Assembly (NCBI GenBank): GCA_964006375.1
Contig: OZ023265.1
Location: 158,767,618 to 158,831,617, forward strand
Direction: 5' to 3'
DNA length: 64,000 bases
DNA from: Tillus elongatus
Taxonomy: Eukaryota; Arthropoda; Insecta; Coleoptera; Cleridae
Numbering within the stretch: position 1 is the first letter of the stretch; each line of letters starts with the position of its first letter. The position numbers and the translations under genes were made by a program. Under the pieces are notes generated by a model, which was not told where the DNA came from, did no database searches, and worked only from the letters and a program-made list of their open reading frames with translations. This document shows, in pieces, positions 26,332 to 37,767 of the stretch.

Positions 26332-29300
26332 CTTTGATCTGGCACGGCATGAGGAAATACCCTGTAGCATTGTAACTATTTTCAAATATAAATCTTAATG
26401 CTTTCTATAACCTCCCTAATGTTTACTTTGATTTCTCAAAAAACATAGAATATACTGGACTTTGTGGTACTAATCAATCAGCCTGCGTATGCAGAAATAT
26501 ATTAGGCAAGAAAAAATGTAATGCAGATACTCACCATAGGATTTGCCCATCACAAAAACCAGGGAGATACATATATAAAATATGAAGAACATTAGCACAA
26601 AATTCTTGGCGCACCGATTCATATTCGTGCACCTACTGTATTCGTAAATGATTGACTGCTTTATTTAACTAAGTATAACCTCTCTCTTGCCGTCTTCTTT
26701 ATCGAAAGTTACCAGACAACACAGATACACTAACAAAAATATCAGTTCCTCGAGGTATATGTATGTCCCTGATAGGCGTTTCATTAATAAGAAAATTCCA
26801 CCAACAACTTGTGATAAAACCACCTCTATTTAGTTAACAATAAAACTGCAATAAATACCTACTAGATTACTTTTAAGTTACCTACTCGATTAATCGCCAT
26901 TCGATAATTTACTAATTGGAAGTTTTGCTGTAATTACTTTTCAAATTAATTCTCTGTTTTTTATTATCTTAAGTAATCGGTTTCTAGCTATGCATACCTA
27001 CAAGATGATTACTTAATATTAAACTATTCATTAAATACGTAATTTAAATTTTTTTGCATCGGAATTCCACAATAAAATAAATTATATAATATCTAAATTA
27101 TCATATCATTGTAATGTAGATGATAAATGTGACATATTTTACCCATCAATGGTTTTCAATTAGATCCGCGATTCACGTTTGCAGCATATTATTGTCTATT
27201 TGACAGCTTACATTATATCAAAACACGATCGGGCAACAAAAAGTGATATATCCTTAACTTAGTGTATACTGATTTGAGTAAAAACTGCAACATTCTGTTT
27301 CCTTTGGTAAATTAACTATTTCAGTGCAAGCAGAGGCAGATTTGGGGCTTAATGGAAAGCAACTACAAAATAATTGATTTCTAAGTGTAACGATTCAGTT
27401 TTTACGTGGAATCATTACCGGTTTAAAAACATCTAGAAGACCCCCAAGCATGATAAACAAGACCAGAAACCCTATCTATATTTAATATTTCACGTTTTGG
27501 TTTCAAAATAATGTTGATGAAAATTCGCTAAAATATTCTGTATCGTAAGAAGCGTACTGAACTCCCTATAATCTACGTCAAGATATAAATATTGAAAAAC
27601 GTTGCATTTTGTTGGGGAAAATAAACATCTCTATTATCCTAAAATTCTAGATAAAAAGCTGACGTAATTATGATGAAATCCAGAAAATCGGTTACTAAAT
27701 GAACGGACGAGTCCATTATTGTGGAGGTGTATATAGAAGACGTTGGTGACTTCGCCAAGGATTGGGGCTCTCGTTCTATCCCATTCGAAGAATGAAGGCG
27801 AGAAAGAGCTCGCAAATAACGACTAACGCTCATCACACTGAAAATTTCGTTCAGGGGTTATGTGCAGCAGAACGCTCTCTACCTCGAGGAGTCTAACGCT
27901 GACGCTTGAGGCGTGAACATCGTTTAGTTGAGGTGGCTCTCGAATTGTCTTATAAACGGGGTTTTAAGTCTTTCTGTTACCTATACTACCTTATAACAAT
28001 ACTCCGTGATTGTTTAAAGTGTTTTAGTGATTTTCGAGTTTAAATAAACATCGTAGTTAGCATAAAAGCGGAACTTAAGTTGTGGTTCTTTGTTTCAACA
28101 TGTTGCCTTGCTGCTTTAATTTACGTTTAAGTAGCGATTCGCGAAGTTTCCAACAAGCGAATTCAGAATATCGGCCTAGGTGTTAAATGGTTTTGTACAC
28201 GTGACACAATCAATCCACCAGCTTAGTAACCATCAATGGGAACCATCACTGTTTCTCCCAGCTTCTTTTCTCTTGTTGGAGTCACTGAGACTTGTGTCAG
28301 CTACCAGTATTTGATTCAGTTTGGAGATCGTCCCCAGTAACCAGGTAATTTAAGGCAGAAGATTCGGTGAGTAAAAATTTTTCTCTGAACTAGCAAAGTT
28401 TGTCTTACACACTCATCTGGCAACTGAATTTTTATAATCTGAACTTTCAAAGACACTCAATCAAGTTTTAGTTTTGAATAACGTGAGGGAGCTGCTATTA
28501 GAATAATTATGAATTTCCTGTTTAATCTCTGGAATTATCTCAGTTTTTTTTTTGTAAATTCAAACACGTAGTTTTTAAAATTGTAATCAGTGAATTTTGT
28601 CTGTAAAAATATTTAACCTGTACCTTGTCTTTAATATCACCTGTTTTTCAATAATTAGTATAGAGTTTTCACCTAGACATACACATATATATTTTTCAAA
28701 ATTGAGCTTCACTCGAGAACTGGCCAGGATCTAAGCAAAAAGATTAACAGAATTGATTGACGAGCGTCAAATAATTTACATATTAATTTGTTTATTTTTG
28801 AACTGCAGCACACAGCATCTCATTTTTAATATACCCCAATATATAAGTGTTTACATTTCTTTAGCAAGATACAACCACATTTATATCATTACTCTGTCAT
28901 ATGTATGTTAATTAATAATTTCTTGTTATTGAAATTCTTGCTTTTCATTTGATTTCTATGTGTGTAAAAATTAATGTTTACTTTGAGAGTTACCTCTTAT
29001 TTTGTTCACCATTTCAAATTCAATCCATATGAATAAATTCAATATTTTGTTACATTAACATGTCTGTCTGATTGAAGACTAATTCCTCTTTAAACCCTTT
29101 TGACTTTTTGGTGATAACCAAATTAGGACTCTTTAATATCGCATTCCTAGATATCGAAGAGAAATTTTAAGAAAAGTTCTTCGTAACCAGGCACTAGTTT
29201 GGAGCGCTGATAAATATGAGACTTCAGGCAGTGCAACAACACAACAACAGCGTAAGTAGTAAACAATATTAAGATCTTCCAACCTTATAAGCTATTTCTA

Positions 29301-29715
29301 AACTTCCTAGTTATAAATCTAATAGATAGAAACCTTTTAGGGTAGGACTTATAGGTAATAGTGACCTTACTACTGACCAGATTTGGGTTCACTTGAGGTC
29401 CCGCATATATTACTACTACTGCTTGCCTATTACCGAGTAAATAAATTTATATCTTTTTTTAATTTTGAGGAGGTTATATAAGGTGACTCATCGAATTACT
29501 TGAACAGTCATTCACTTTACCAAAGAAACTTTTTGTTGTCAATCTAGAATGGTACATTTAACTTTTTTTTAATTTTTCGGTAAATTTTCATATGAGCTGA
29601 AGGACAGTTTTAGATAAGCCGACTGCTGACATAAAGTTTGGCATCTTATATACAGGTTGTTACTATTTTTACCTTTTTTACAGTATCTCAATTATTATGC
29701 ATATTTATAATAAAG
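26332..29715. other. Unassigned 3.4-kb stretch
   Basis: No transposon protein, terminal repeat or host protein is recognised. The segment 27640-28370 is somewhat richer in GC. Its end, CGGTGAGTAA near 28367, would make a good splice donor, so an untranslated or non-coding exon is possible. Without a coding signature I cannot say more. Short ORFs here have no family resemblance. Confidence 0.4.
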
Positions 29716-30452
29716 TCTGGACGCAGCAAGTGCGTTATGGAAGTTTTCTCAATAACGATTTTTTTTTACGAAAATTTGTGAAAAAGTATAGACTTTTAAA
29801 CCACAAATTCTATAACTGAAACTACTGTCAAATCATCAGAGAATCGGTCTATTTGAAATGAATTTTCTGCAAACATTTTAGTAAAATGAAGGACAATCAT
29901 GGCTGAAGCTGTAACTTAAGGCTTTGTAAAACCCATTTATTATGACATTTGCTTTACATAACCCGTATTTGTTTCAGGTTCTCCGTCTAAAAATTGCAAT
30001 ATTTGACGTTTCTAATCGCGACTTTGGCATTTTAAGAAGAAAAACTATAAAATTTTAAAGTAATTTTTCTATTTTTTCTTGGACTTTTTGCGTCAAGGAA
30101 ACTGAATCTTTGTCTGTAATATACAATAGATCATGTTATCCACACAAAATATTTTGGTTTGTGCATTTCTCTGATCATCAGTGCACCCAATTTTTTTAAA
30201 TGTCTATAATTTTTTTCCATCCAAGTTATAGATTTGAATTTTGGCATGTTGAGTAATTTTAATGGTGTTAATCTAAGCACCAAATTTAGTTGCCATAGCT
30301 TTGTTATTTTCGGAGATACAAAAATTTTCCGAAACAGAAACCAAAATTTTACAGGAAAGACTGATCAGATTTTCCTGGCTAACAAACTTATCCAGGCCAC
30401 TAGCAAAAGAAAGATACTTACCAAATTTTATCAAAATCGGTCCATTATTTTT
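29716..30452 (-). repeat. Family B repeat with family A tail (inverted)
   Basis: It opens with TCTGGACGCAGCAAGTGCGTT. It shows the TTTGAAATGAATTTTCTGC block, the two TTTGACGTTT-like blocks and then a family A tail (CAGATTTTCCTGGCTAACAAAC, AAAATCGGTCCATTATTTTT). It ends exactly where the Penelope-like element begins. Confidence 0.6.
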
Positions 30453-30488
30453 CTCGGGTTGAACCGCGTTTAGAATTTATGAAAACTC

Positions 30489-30524
30489 GACGTTTCGGCT
30501 CCTGTTTTGGAGTCATTTTCAAGA
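30489..30524 (-). ncRNA. Hammerhead-ribozyme remnant, left arm
   Basis: On the minus strand a stem GACTCC-AAAACA-GGAGCC is followed directly by GAAACGTC, the conserved GAAA plus stem III plus cleavage triplet of Penelope-type hammerheads. The upstream CUGAUGA core is replaced by TTGAAAAT-like sequence, so the ribozyme is probably inactive. Confidence 0.55.
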
Positions 30525-30830
30525 GGTAAAGGAAATATGTAAGGACACTGTAAGGCCTCAATCTGCCTACGCCTTAGAGCGGTGGACAAAGGTGGGTTGG
30601 GTTTTTGTAGCTCGATTACGGGACCTCAATCTGCCTACTCCCCAAATCTCGCAGGAGATCGTCTGTGGGGTCTCAGTGTGTTCAACCCTAGGCCTCAGAG
30701 AGATCTGGCAGTTCGTTGCAAGTCTTGTTTTATATATGTCGTTCCGTCTACCTGCTGTGTTATCAGTGAAAGTAGTAGGGTCACGTTTATTTAAGTGGGG
30801 GGGCTTTGGTCACGGTACTTAGAGGATGAG

Positions 30831-31255
30831 GAGCATTAAGAGGGTCACCGGCATTTGTTGCAAACAAGTACCAGGAGCTCCAATGGGTTCACCACTCTCT
30901 CCTGCATTGACTAACATTTTCATGGGAAACTTCGAGACACAAGCCTTCAATTCATCCCAACTTAAACCAACCTGTTGATTAAGATACGTTGGCGACATTT
31001 TCGCTGTCTGGCCACACGGTAAAGAATCTCTAGACGAATTCCTCTCTTACCTAAAAAGCCTCAACCCCCAAATCCAGTTCACCATGGAAATAGAAAATAG
31101 TTTTTCTTTGCCTTTATTAGATGTACGCATCACTAAAAACCCAGTCAAGGTATTTTCTTGCACTGTCTACCGAAAACCAACCCACACTAATCGTTATCTT
31201 AACGCCCAATCTCACCATCACCCATCGCAACTAAATTCCGTGGCTCGGTAACGGA
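30831..31255 (+). pseudogene. Penelope-like reverse transcriptase fragment
   Basis: The frame reads QVPGAPMGSPLSPALTNIFM (RT block 4 of Penelope elements), then LRYVGDIFAVWPHGKESLDE, PQIQFTMEIE, LPLLDVRITK and VYRKPTHTNRYLNAQSHHHP. The order and spacing match the Penelope RT from block 4 to the thumb. The catalytic YVDD box is YVGD, so one catalytic Asp is lost, and a stop precedes it. The fingers and first palm blocks are absent, replaced by the left inverted arm. Confidence 0.88.
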
Positions 31256-31379
31256 CAACAACAACAAACAGACAAAATTAAACTTTTTAAGACAGACACT
31301 GCTAGAAAACGGATACGACAACAATCACATACTACGAAACATTAGAAACGCACAACAACAAACCACTACACCACAACAA

Positions 31380-31870
31380 GAACAAACAGAGTCCACACAA
31401 CAACACACAGCGTTTTTACCATACATTAAAGGTGTCACCGACAAAATCAGCCGAATTTTTAAAACCCATAATATCAAAACCGTATTCAAAACAGAGCAAA
31501 AACTGTCAAATCTGATAAAAATTCCCAAGGATACGATTCCAAACGAATCCCATGCAGTTTACGAAAATCCTTGTTCGGACTGTTCCCAAACTTATGTAGG
31601 ACAAACAAATAGACGCATCCACAATAGAATATATGAACACACCCTCGCAGTAAGAAAATCCGACCCCTCATCGGCGCAGGCCATGCATCATATTCATACA
31701 GGAAACAAAATAGACTTCGATAATGCCAAAACAATAGCACCGGTTTACAACTTCAAAACAAATCCGCGAAGCAATCGGGATTGAAAAACGTCACGATTGT
31801 TTAAATAAGAGAGATGATGGTCTGCGCCTTCCGGCTACTTGGAAACCTATTATGTCTTCATTACAAACAC
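31380..31870 (+). pseudogene. Penelope GIY-YIG endonuclease domain
   Basis: After a linker with SNLIKIPKDTIPN comes VYENPCSDCSQTYVGQTNRR, which combines the CxxC of Penelope endonucleases with the GIY-YIG core (YVGQT). RIYEHTLAVRK, then HTGNKIDFDNAKTIAPV and EAIGIEKRHDCLNKRDDG follow. One frameshift lies near 31757. The domain sits directly after the RT, in the normal Penelope order, and ends shortly before the right inverted arm. Confidence 0.85.
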
Positions 31871-32255
31871 ACAAAAAGAAAATAAATTCAACAAACAATT
31901 TTACTGCCCCATCATCTGTCTCAGCAAATGCCGGTGGCCCTCTTAATCCTCCTAATCCTCTAAGTACCGTGACCAAAGCCCCACACTTAATTGACCGTGA
32001 CCCTACTACTTTCACTGATAACGAAGCAGGTAGACGGAACGACATATATAAGACAAGATTGCAACGAACTGCCAGATCTCTCTGAGGCCTAGGGTTGAAC
32101 ACACTCAGACCTCACAGACGATCTCCGACGAGAATTGGGGAGTAGGCAGATTAAGGCCCCGTAATCGAGCTACAACAACCCAACCCACCTTTGTCCACTG
32201 CTCTAAGGAGTAGGCAGATTGAGGCCCTAGAGTGTCTTTACATATTTCCTTTACC

Positions 32256-32291
32256 TCTTCAAAATGGCTCCAAAACAGGAGCCGAAACGTC
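32256..32291 (+). ncRNA. Hammerhead-ribozyme remnant, right arm
   Basis: The stem GGCTCC-AAAACA-GGAGCC is perfectly paired and followed by GAAACGTC, as in the left arm but on the plus strand. The region where CUGAUGA should stand reads CTTCAAAAT, so the catalytic core is degenerate. Confidence 0.55.
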
Positions 32292-32370
32292 GAGTTTTCA
32301 TAAATTCTAGACGCGGTTCAACCTGAGAACCAAGTATCTCTCACATTAAAGACCGCGGAAATCTTTCTGA

Positions 32371-32374
<4 letters not shown>

Positions 32375-32457
<83 letters not shown>
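32375..32457. repeat. (TA)n microsatellite
   Basis: About 83 bp of TA dinucleotide, lying just before a family A copy rather than inside it. Confidence 0.95.
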
Positions 32458-32461
<4 letters not shown>

Positions 32462-32477
32462 CCTCCTCATTCGTGAT

Positions 32478-33700
32478 TTTTAGTGAATTTTCTTAAAAAA
32501 AATTCACTAATGAGGAGATCCCGACTTTTGAATTTTGAAAAAATTTCTTCAAATGAGCGCTAATTAGGCCCCCCAGAACACATATCCGGGGTATCACACT
32601 GATAACTCAAAAAATAATGGGCCGATTTTGATTAAATTTGGTGAATAAATTCCTTTGGCAAATGGCTTGGATAAGTTCGTTAGCCAGGAAAATCGGTCCA
32701 GGTTTTCCCGGAAAATTTTGGGTTTTCTTTCGAAAAAAAATTATATCTCCGTAATTAACAAAGTAAGGGCAACCATATGCGGATTTATTTCATTATAGGC
32801 AAGTTACCTACCAAAATTTAGCTCCGTAGCTTAAAGGATAAAAAAGTTAGAGGCATTCAAAGAAAAATAAATTTGGATTTTCCTCAAAACGTCAAAATTC
32901 CGATTTTAAACGTCAAACTTAGTGAATACATTCCTTTCGCAAGTGGCTTGGATAATTTTGTTAGCCAGGAAAATCCACCGAGGTTTTCCCGGAAAAATTT
33001 GTGTTTTCTTTCGCAAAATATTTATATCTCCAAAATTAACAAAGTGAGGGCAACCAAATTTGGTAAGCTGGTTTATATCGTTATAGGTGTGTCACGTACC
33101 AAAATTTAGCTCTGTAGGTCAAAAGACAAAAAAGTTATGGGCATTTAAAGAAAAATAAATTGGGGGTTTCCTCAAAACGTCAAAGTGACAATTGAAAACG
33201 TCAAAATTCGCAACATTTAGGCAAATAACTTGAATCTAATACGATCTATGGAAAGAAAATGTCTCAAGAAGAATGTTTTACATACACCGAACTCTTAGTT
33301 TCAACCGTCATTGCCCTTCATTTTACTAAAATATTTCCAGAAAATTCATTTCTAATAGACCCTTTCTCTGATGCTTGGCAGTAGCCTTAGCTATAGAGTT
33401 TATTGTTTAATGGTATATAATTTTTGTCGAATTTCCGTAAAAAATCAATAAAGCTCAGTATATTCGTTATTATACAAGATATGAAAAAATATTGTATACA
33501 TTAATTATACGGTGTTTTGAGCTACATCTTAAAAAATTATTGCGACAATCACAGGGTGGCCCATAAGTCGTTGGTGATACAAATAAATTTTTTTTGTCGA
33601 AAACGCCTTATTTTTTTTGCATTTTCCATCGAAATATAATGCATGTTTGTAAGTTAAGAAATTCTGGAGGCAGCAAGTGCGTTGTGGTTGCGAATTTTGA
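32478..33700 (+). repeat. Composite family A/B repeat, longest uninterrupted copy
   Basis: It starts with the hairpin TTAGTGAATTTTCTT...AATTCACTAATG. It runs through the AGGAGATCCCGACTTTTG and CATATCCGGGG blocks and two diverged 125-bp-type subunits (32600 and 32920), then family B from about 33150. It ends at the motif GGCAGCAAGTGCGTTGTGG near 33668. No TA tract interrupts it. It may approximate the ancestral order of the dispersed A and B fragments. Confidence 0.6.
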
Positions 33701-33984
33701 TTAAATGCTTCATATTTGAAAAGCTCAATTTGCTATTAACCTATAAGGTTGACCAGGAAACGGATTTTTTCAGTAACACTTTTGGTTTACTTTTGAAAAT
33801 TTCTGTACGTTTTCAAACAATCAAGTTATTTTGATGAAACATGGCACATTGTTTTTACTATATATGTTATACTAGTAATCAAATTTGATGCCTGCTTTCT
33901 TAAAAAGAAAACACACATATTTGCTATTAAAAACATTTTTATGAAACTTCACTACCATAACGCACTTGCTGCGTCCCGAGATTT
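33661..33984. mobile_element. MITE with GACGCAGCAAGTGCG terminal repeats
   Basis: A 324-bp unit starts GGAGGCAGCAAGTGCGTTG and ends CATAACGCACTTGCTGCGTCC, giving inverted ends of about 35 bp. The interior has CAAACAATCAAGTTATTTTG and GATGCCTGCTTTC blocks that recur in other copies (34494-34795, and 23394-23662 in the opposite sense). No coding capacity is present. Confidence 0.65.
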
Positions 33985-34493
33985 TTTTTAAGAACATCCA
34001 CTAAAATATCCCAAAACACGTCGGGAAGGGGAGGCGTATGATACCTCAATATGAAAGATCTTTTCCTTATCTATTAAAAAATACTGTGGTTTTAAAATGT
34101 ATTGCAAAAATTGACACTAAAAAAACGAAAATCATCTAATTGACGAATTTTGCTGCAACACACTAAAAAAATTAATAACTAATTGGGTTTTATTCTTAAT
34201 AATGAAAAATATTTTTTTTAAATAACTCCTTAATCTTAATGTAGGAGTGTTCAAAATGCATGTCTTGGCTTCAGGGTCAGAGGGTGCTGGCTGGTTGCCT
34301 CAGAGATAAAGAAAAATAAAGAAGAAATATTTTTTTATTAACTTTTCGATATTTTGATTGCGACTATAGCGAGCGTATGGTTCTTATGCGGAAGGCAAAT
34401 TCCGAAACTTACATCACTGATCAAATATGTAAATAAGGTATGACACATGACAGCGCTTAAAGCCCTGTTTCCTTTATATAAGCAAGTTTTAAA
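33985..34493. other. Unassigned AT-rich sequence
   Basis: No gene or repeat boundary is recognised. Confidence 0.4.
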
Positions 34494-34795
34494 AAGTCTG
34501 CACGCAGAAAGCTCCTGATGAAAGTGATATGTTTTTAATAGCAAATATGTTTCTCTAATGCAAGCAGGCATCAATCCGGTTGCCGTTATAACCTATATAA
34601 AATAAACAATGTATCATATTTCATCAAAATAACTTATTGTTTGAAAATGTACAAAAATCTTCCGAAAATAAACTTTAAGTGTTTCCGAACAAACTGGTTT
34701 CCTAGCCACCAAACCTTAGGTTAATAGCAAATTGAGTTGTTGAAATTTGAAGCATTTAATGAAAATTCGCTACCAAAACACACTTACTGCGTCTA
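34494..34795. mobile_element. MITE copy, diverged
   Basis: The left end is degraded (GTCTGCACGCAGAAAGC) and the right end reads TTCGCTACCAAAACACACTTA then CTGCGTC. The interior shares AGCAAATATG, AGGCATCAATC and ATAACTTATTGTTTGAAAAT with the copy at 23394-23662. Confidence 0.6.
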
Positions 34796-36505
34796 GATTT
34801 TTTTTTACAACCATGCATCATATTTCGATAAAAAATGCAAAAGTGCAGTAATATAAGGGTGTTCGCAAAAAATTGTAGGTATCAGCAACGACTTATGGGC
34901 CATCCTGTGATTGTCAAAATAATTTTATAAGATGCAGCTCAAGACACCCTATAATTCAATTTTTTCTCGTATCTTCTATAATAACAATTATATTGGGCTC
35001 TACCGTAGAAATGTGTCATCCTGTATATATGTAAAGAGATAAAAACCTAAAACTAAACCCGCCTATGATTTGAAGGGGGCGCTAGTTTGCGCTCATTTCA
35101 AGAAATCTTTTTAAAATTCAAAAGTCGCGGTCTCCTCATCAAAGATTTTTTCCAGGAAAATAAGCTAAAGATTATAGACCGTTAAACCATAAAGGTAACT
35201 AAAACTACCGCCAAAGCATCAGAAAAGGGGTATATTTGAACTGAGTGCTGCCATGAACATTAGTTCTGAGAGTGCTAGCGAGTTCATGAATCCTGTTGGT
35301 TACTGTTCAAATGAAGCTGAAGAAGATTATGATACAGTCGTGAATAATGAAACAATAACGTTCTTGATATCAAACAGCATTTATATCTTTTGTGCAATGT
35401 CAACATTATTTTGATCAAGTATTTCCAAATAAAAATATATTTTGAAAGGTTGTGTATATTTTCAACTCATTCATCTCACTCACCCACTCATTTGCCTCCG
35501 GCACACATCTAAACTTTCCTTAAGATCCGAACCACATATCCACATCCTGCACTGCCACAAACCCCCAATCACTAGTCAGGCAAATAAGTAATTATTCAAG
35601 AGTCCATCTTTTTTTTCAGGTGCGGGCGTGTGATGGCCATTAGGTTTGAGTCATATTAAATTGATGGGATAGTGTAGTGAGGGCAACTGTTGGCGGTAGT
35701 TGAAAAAAGATGCCCGTACGTTGCAGTACCCCCGACAAATGGCCAGCACCTCCAGTGCCTGGAGAAATGCTGTGAGCCGTAAGCATCCGAGCTAATAGTG
35801 TTTGCTGCGGGTACCTTGAAGGAGTGGCATTAACACCCCAGAAATAGGTAAAAAAAGGCTTCCTGGTAGATAGTAGGCTACATAGAGTTTCTGAACTTTT
35901 TGGGCAACTGTTAAAAAAAGAGCCATGCACAAAAGATCCATTCGGGTCGCAGCGCTGAGAGTAGGCCAAACGTCTATACGACCCATTAAAGAATCCACAA
36001 TCTACAATCTAATTTTATGCGATAATTTGAAATTTTCAGGTTGTGGGTGGTATTTTTTATTCAATTTAGTCTACATTGTACAAATTGTAACATATATTTT
36101 ACCCATCAATGATTTTCAATTAGAATCTCGATTCTGACTAATAAAAAGCCAAATCAAATCGTGAAAAAAAGTGATATGTCTTTCCGTTAATTTGTTTGTT
36201 CAATGGTCTTGTTACTTCAGACAGTAATTTAATAGTTTCACATAAAATATTAATGAAAGTTAGGTATAAGTTTCATTGAAAAAGTATTCAAACTGTTACA
36301 AAGAAAAATTGTTGTCCTCTAATCTGCTAAATAATTAATATTGCTGCAGCGGCAAAAATTGTAAATAGTCAAATGTATTTATAGGTGTTTTTCAATTTTG
36401 TCAATCTGCCACACTTATTTATATCGGTTACGTTAATGTTTTCATTATTAAAGTTTAATGCTATAATTAATATTTATTTGATAAGTTAAACATTAAAATT
36501 ATTTA
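34796..36505. other. Inverted family B fragment, then unassigned sequence
   Basis: Up to about 35240 the sequence matches inverted family B (GGGCCATCCTGTGATTG, CAAAAGTCGCGGTCTCCTCAT). From there to 36505 nothing is recognised. A minus-strand ORF at 35640-35969 (109 codons) has no family signature and I do not call it a gene. Confidence 0.4.
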
Positions 36506-36517
36506 TTTAATGAGATT

Positions 36518-36859
36518 TTTTTTAACGTCGGCCTATTTCCGCGACCAGTGGCCAGTCACCGAAGCCAGGGAGCAGTTTCACCTCACTATCCTGGAAATTT
36601 TGCCGAACCCCTGCCTTTCTGTAAGGAGGGTGAGGATCTTTAACGTGCACAACATTGCATGGACACGGGACCGACGGCTTTATGCCCCATACGAAGGACG
36701 GAACGTGCAGACATTCAAATTGCTCATTTACAATGCCAGAACCTCGGTTGATGTTAATTTACAGTTTGTACTGAAAAAGTGAAAGGAGTACCCTGGGATC
36801 TAACCCAGTACCCTTCGGTTCAGAGGCACACGTTCTTACCCCTGAACCACCGAGGTTTT
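36518..36859 (-). mobile_element. tRNA-derived SINE, empty (uninterrupted) copy
   Basis: The element reads on the minus strand from 36859. It has a tRNA-like head with an A-box-like TGGTTCAG segment and a box B (GGGTTAGATCCC, from GGGTTCGATCCC in the other copy), and its tail ends in an A-rich run (T-run on plus). Exact 12-bp target duplications TTTAATGAGATT flank it at 36506-36517 and 36860-36871. The body contains CAGTTTCACCTCACTATCC, where CACCTC occurs once. In the second copy this is the Polinton insertion point. Confidence 0.88.
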
Positions 36860-36924
36860 TTTAATGAGATTGCAACGGCAACTTTAGTACTGGCGGTATA
36901 CTTTTCGTAAAAAAAATCAGCACT

Positions 36925-37047
<123 letters not shown>

Positions 37048-37170
37048 CAGTAGATATAATAATAATATAACAATAGTCTTTATTGATATATTTATTAAAT
37101 TATGTCATTTACAAGCACAAGCTGTGTTTTATTTAAAAAATACAATCTACAATTTCGTGACAAATAATAT

Positions 37171-37619
37171 TGTCACATTTGTCTATGAGAATTAAGTTTA
37201 TGGACTATGTTACTTCTATGGTTAGAGGCCGGGTGTAGTGTGTTGGTAAGAGCAAACACACTGGAATGATATTTCCAGAAGGGAGCAGAAGTGACAAGTG
37301 TGGAACAGTGTAGAAGGTCTAGAACCTCTATGGAGAGTATAAATAGACGAACGGCACATAGAGTGAGTTAGTTCAGTATTGAGTTAGTGTGGTGTAGAAG
37401 AAGTAACCACAGAGTATTAAGCGAGTCAACAGTAACTGTTGTTGTGTAAGAAGCGATCACAGAAGGCGAATAGTGGAATATAGTTCTATGGACATTTAGT
37501 AATAAAGAGAAATATTTTAGTTGATACTGGTGTTGTAAAATAGTTGGTTATAATAAATTAGTAGTTTTAAAAGCTGTGTTTTGTTAGTCAACAAATCCAT
37601 AACCCCGTAGAACGTAACA
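37171..37619 (+). repeat. Gypsy 5' LTR
   Basis: It is 449 bp, with TG...CA ends, a TATAAATAG promoter-like box near 37345 and AATAAA near 37501. The 3' LTR shares most of it but has lost about 60 bp around the TATAAATAG box. Confidence 0.88.
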
Positions 37620-37767
37620 ACTGGTGTCAGAAGTGGGATTTTCAAGTTGCTAGCGGAAATATTTTCCAGAATATTCGTTGAACAACGTGGAAAATCTGGA
37701 AGATCGGTGTCAGCAGTAATTCATGACTGGGTGTTTGAAACAGAATAAACTGTGTACAGGCTTTAAG

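Larger units (their letters stand above)
30453..32330 (+). mobile_element. Penelope-like retroelement with inverted terminal copies
   Basis: The left arm (about 30453-30830) and right arm (about 31975-32330) are inverted copies. They share GGTTGAACCGCG, the CGACGTTTCGGCTCC block, GTAGGCAGATTGAGG and ACGACATATATAAGAC. Between them on the plus strand are a Penelope-type reverse transcriptase fragment and a GIY-YIG endonuclease. This architecture, including inverted partial copies and hammerhead-like sequence in the ends, is characteristic of Penelope-like elements. The RT N-terminal part is missing and both domains carry lesions. Confidence 0.88.

Noticed and set aside
30582..30822. ORFs in the left Penelope arm, and 31791-32102 in the right arm
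   Set aside because: They are readings of the inverted terminal copies, outside the RT and endonuclease domains.
35640..35998. Two overlapping minus-strand ORFs of 109 and 68 codons
   Set aside because: No domain, no repeat-family likeness, and no splice or promoter support.
36510..36782. 90-codon plus-strand ORF, and its relative at 55824-56147
   Set aside because: Both are antisense readings of the tRNA-derived SINE.
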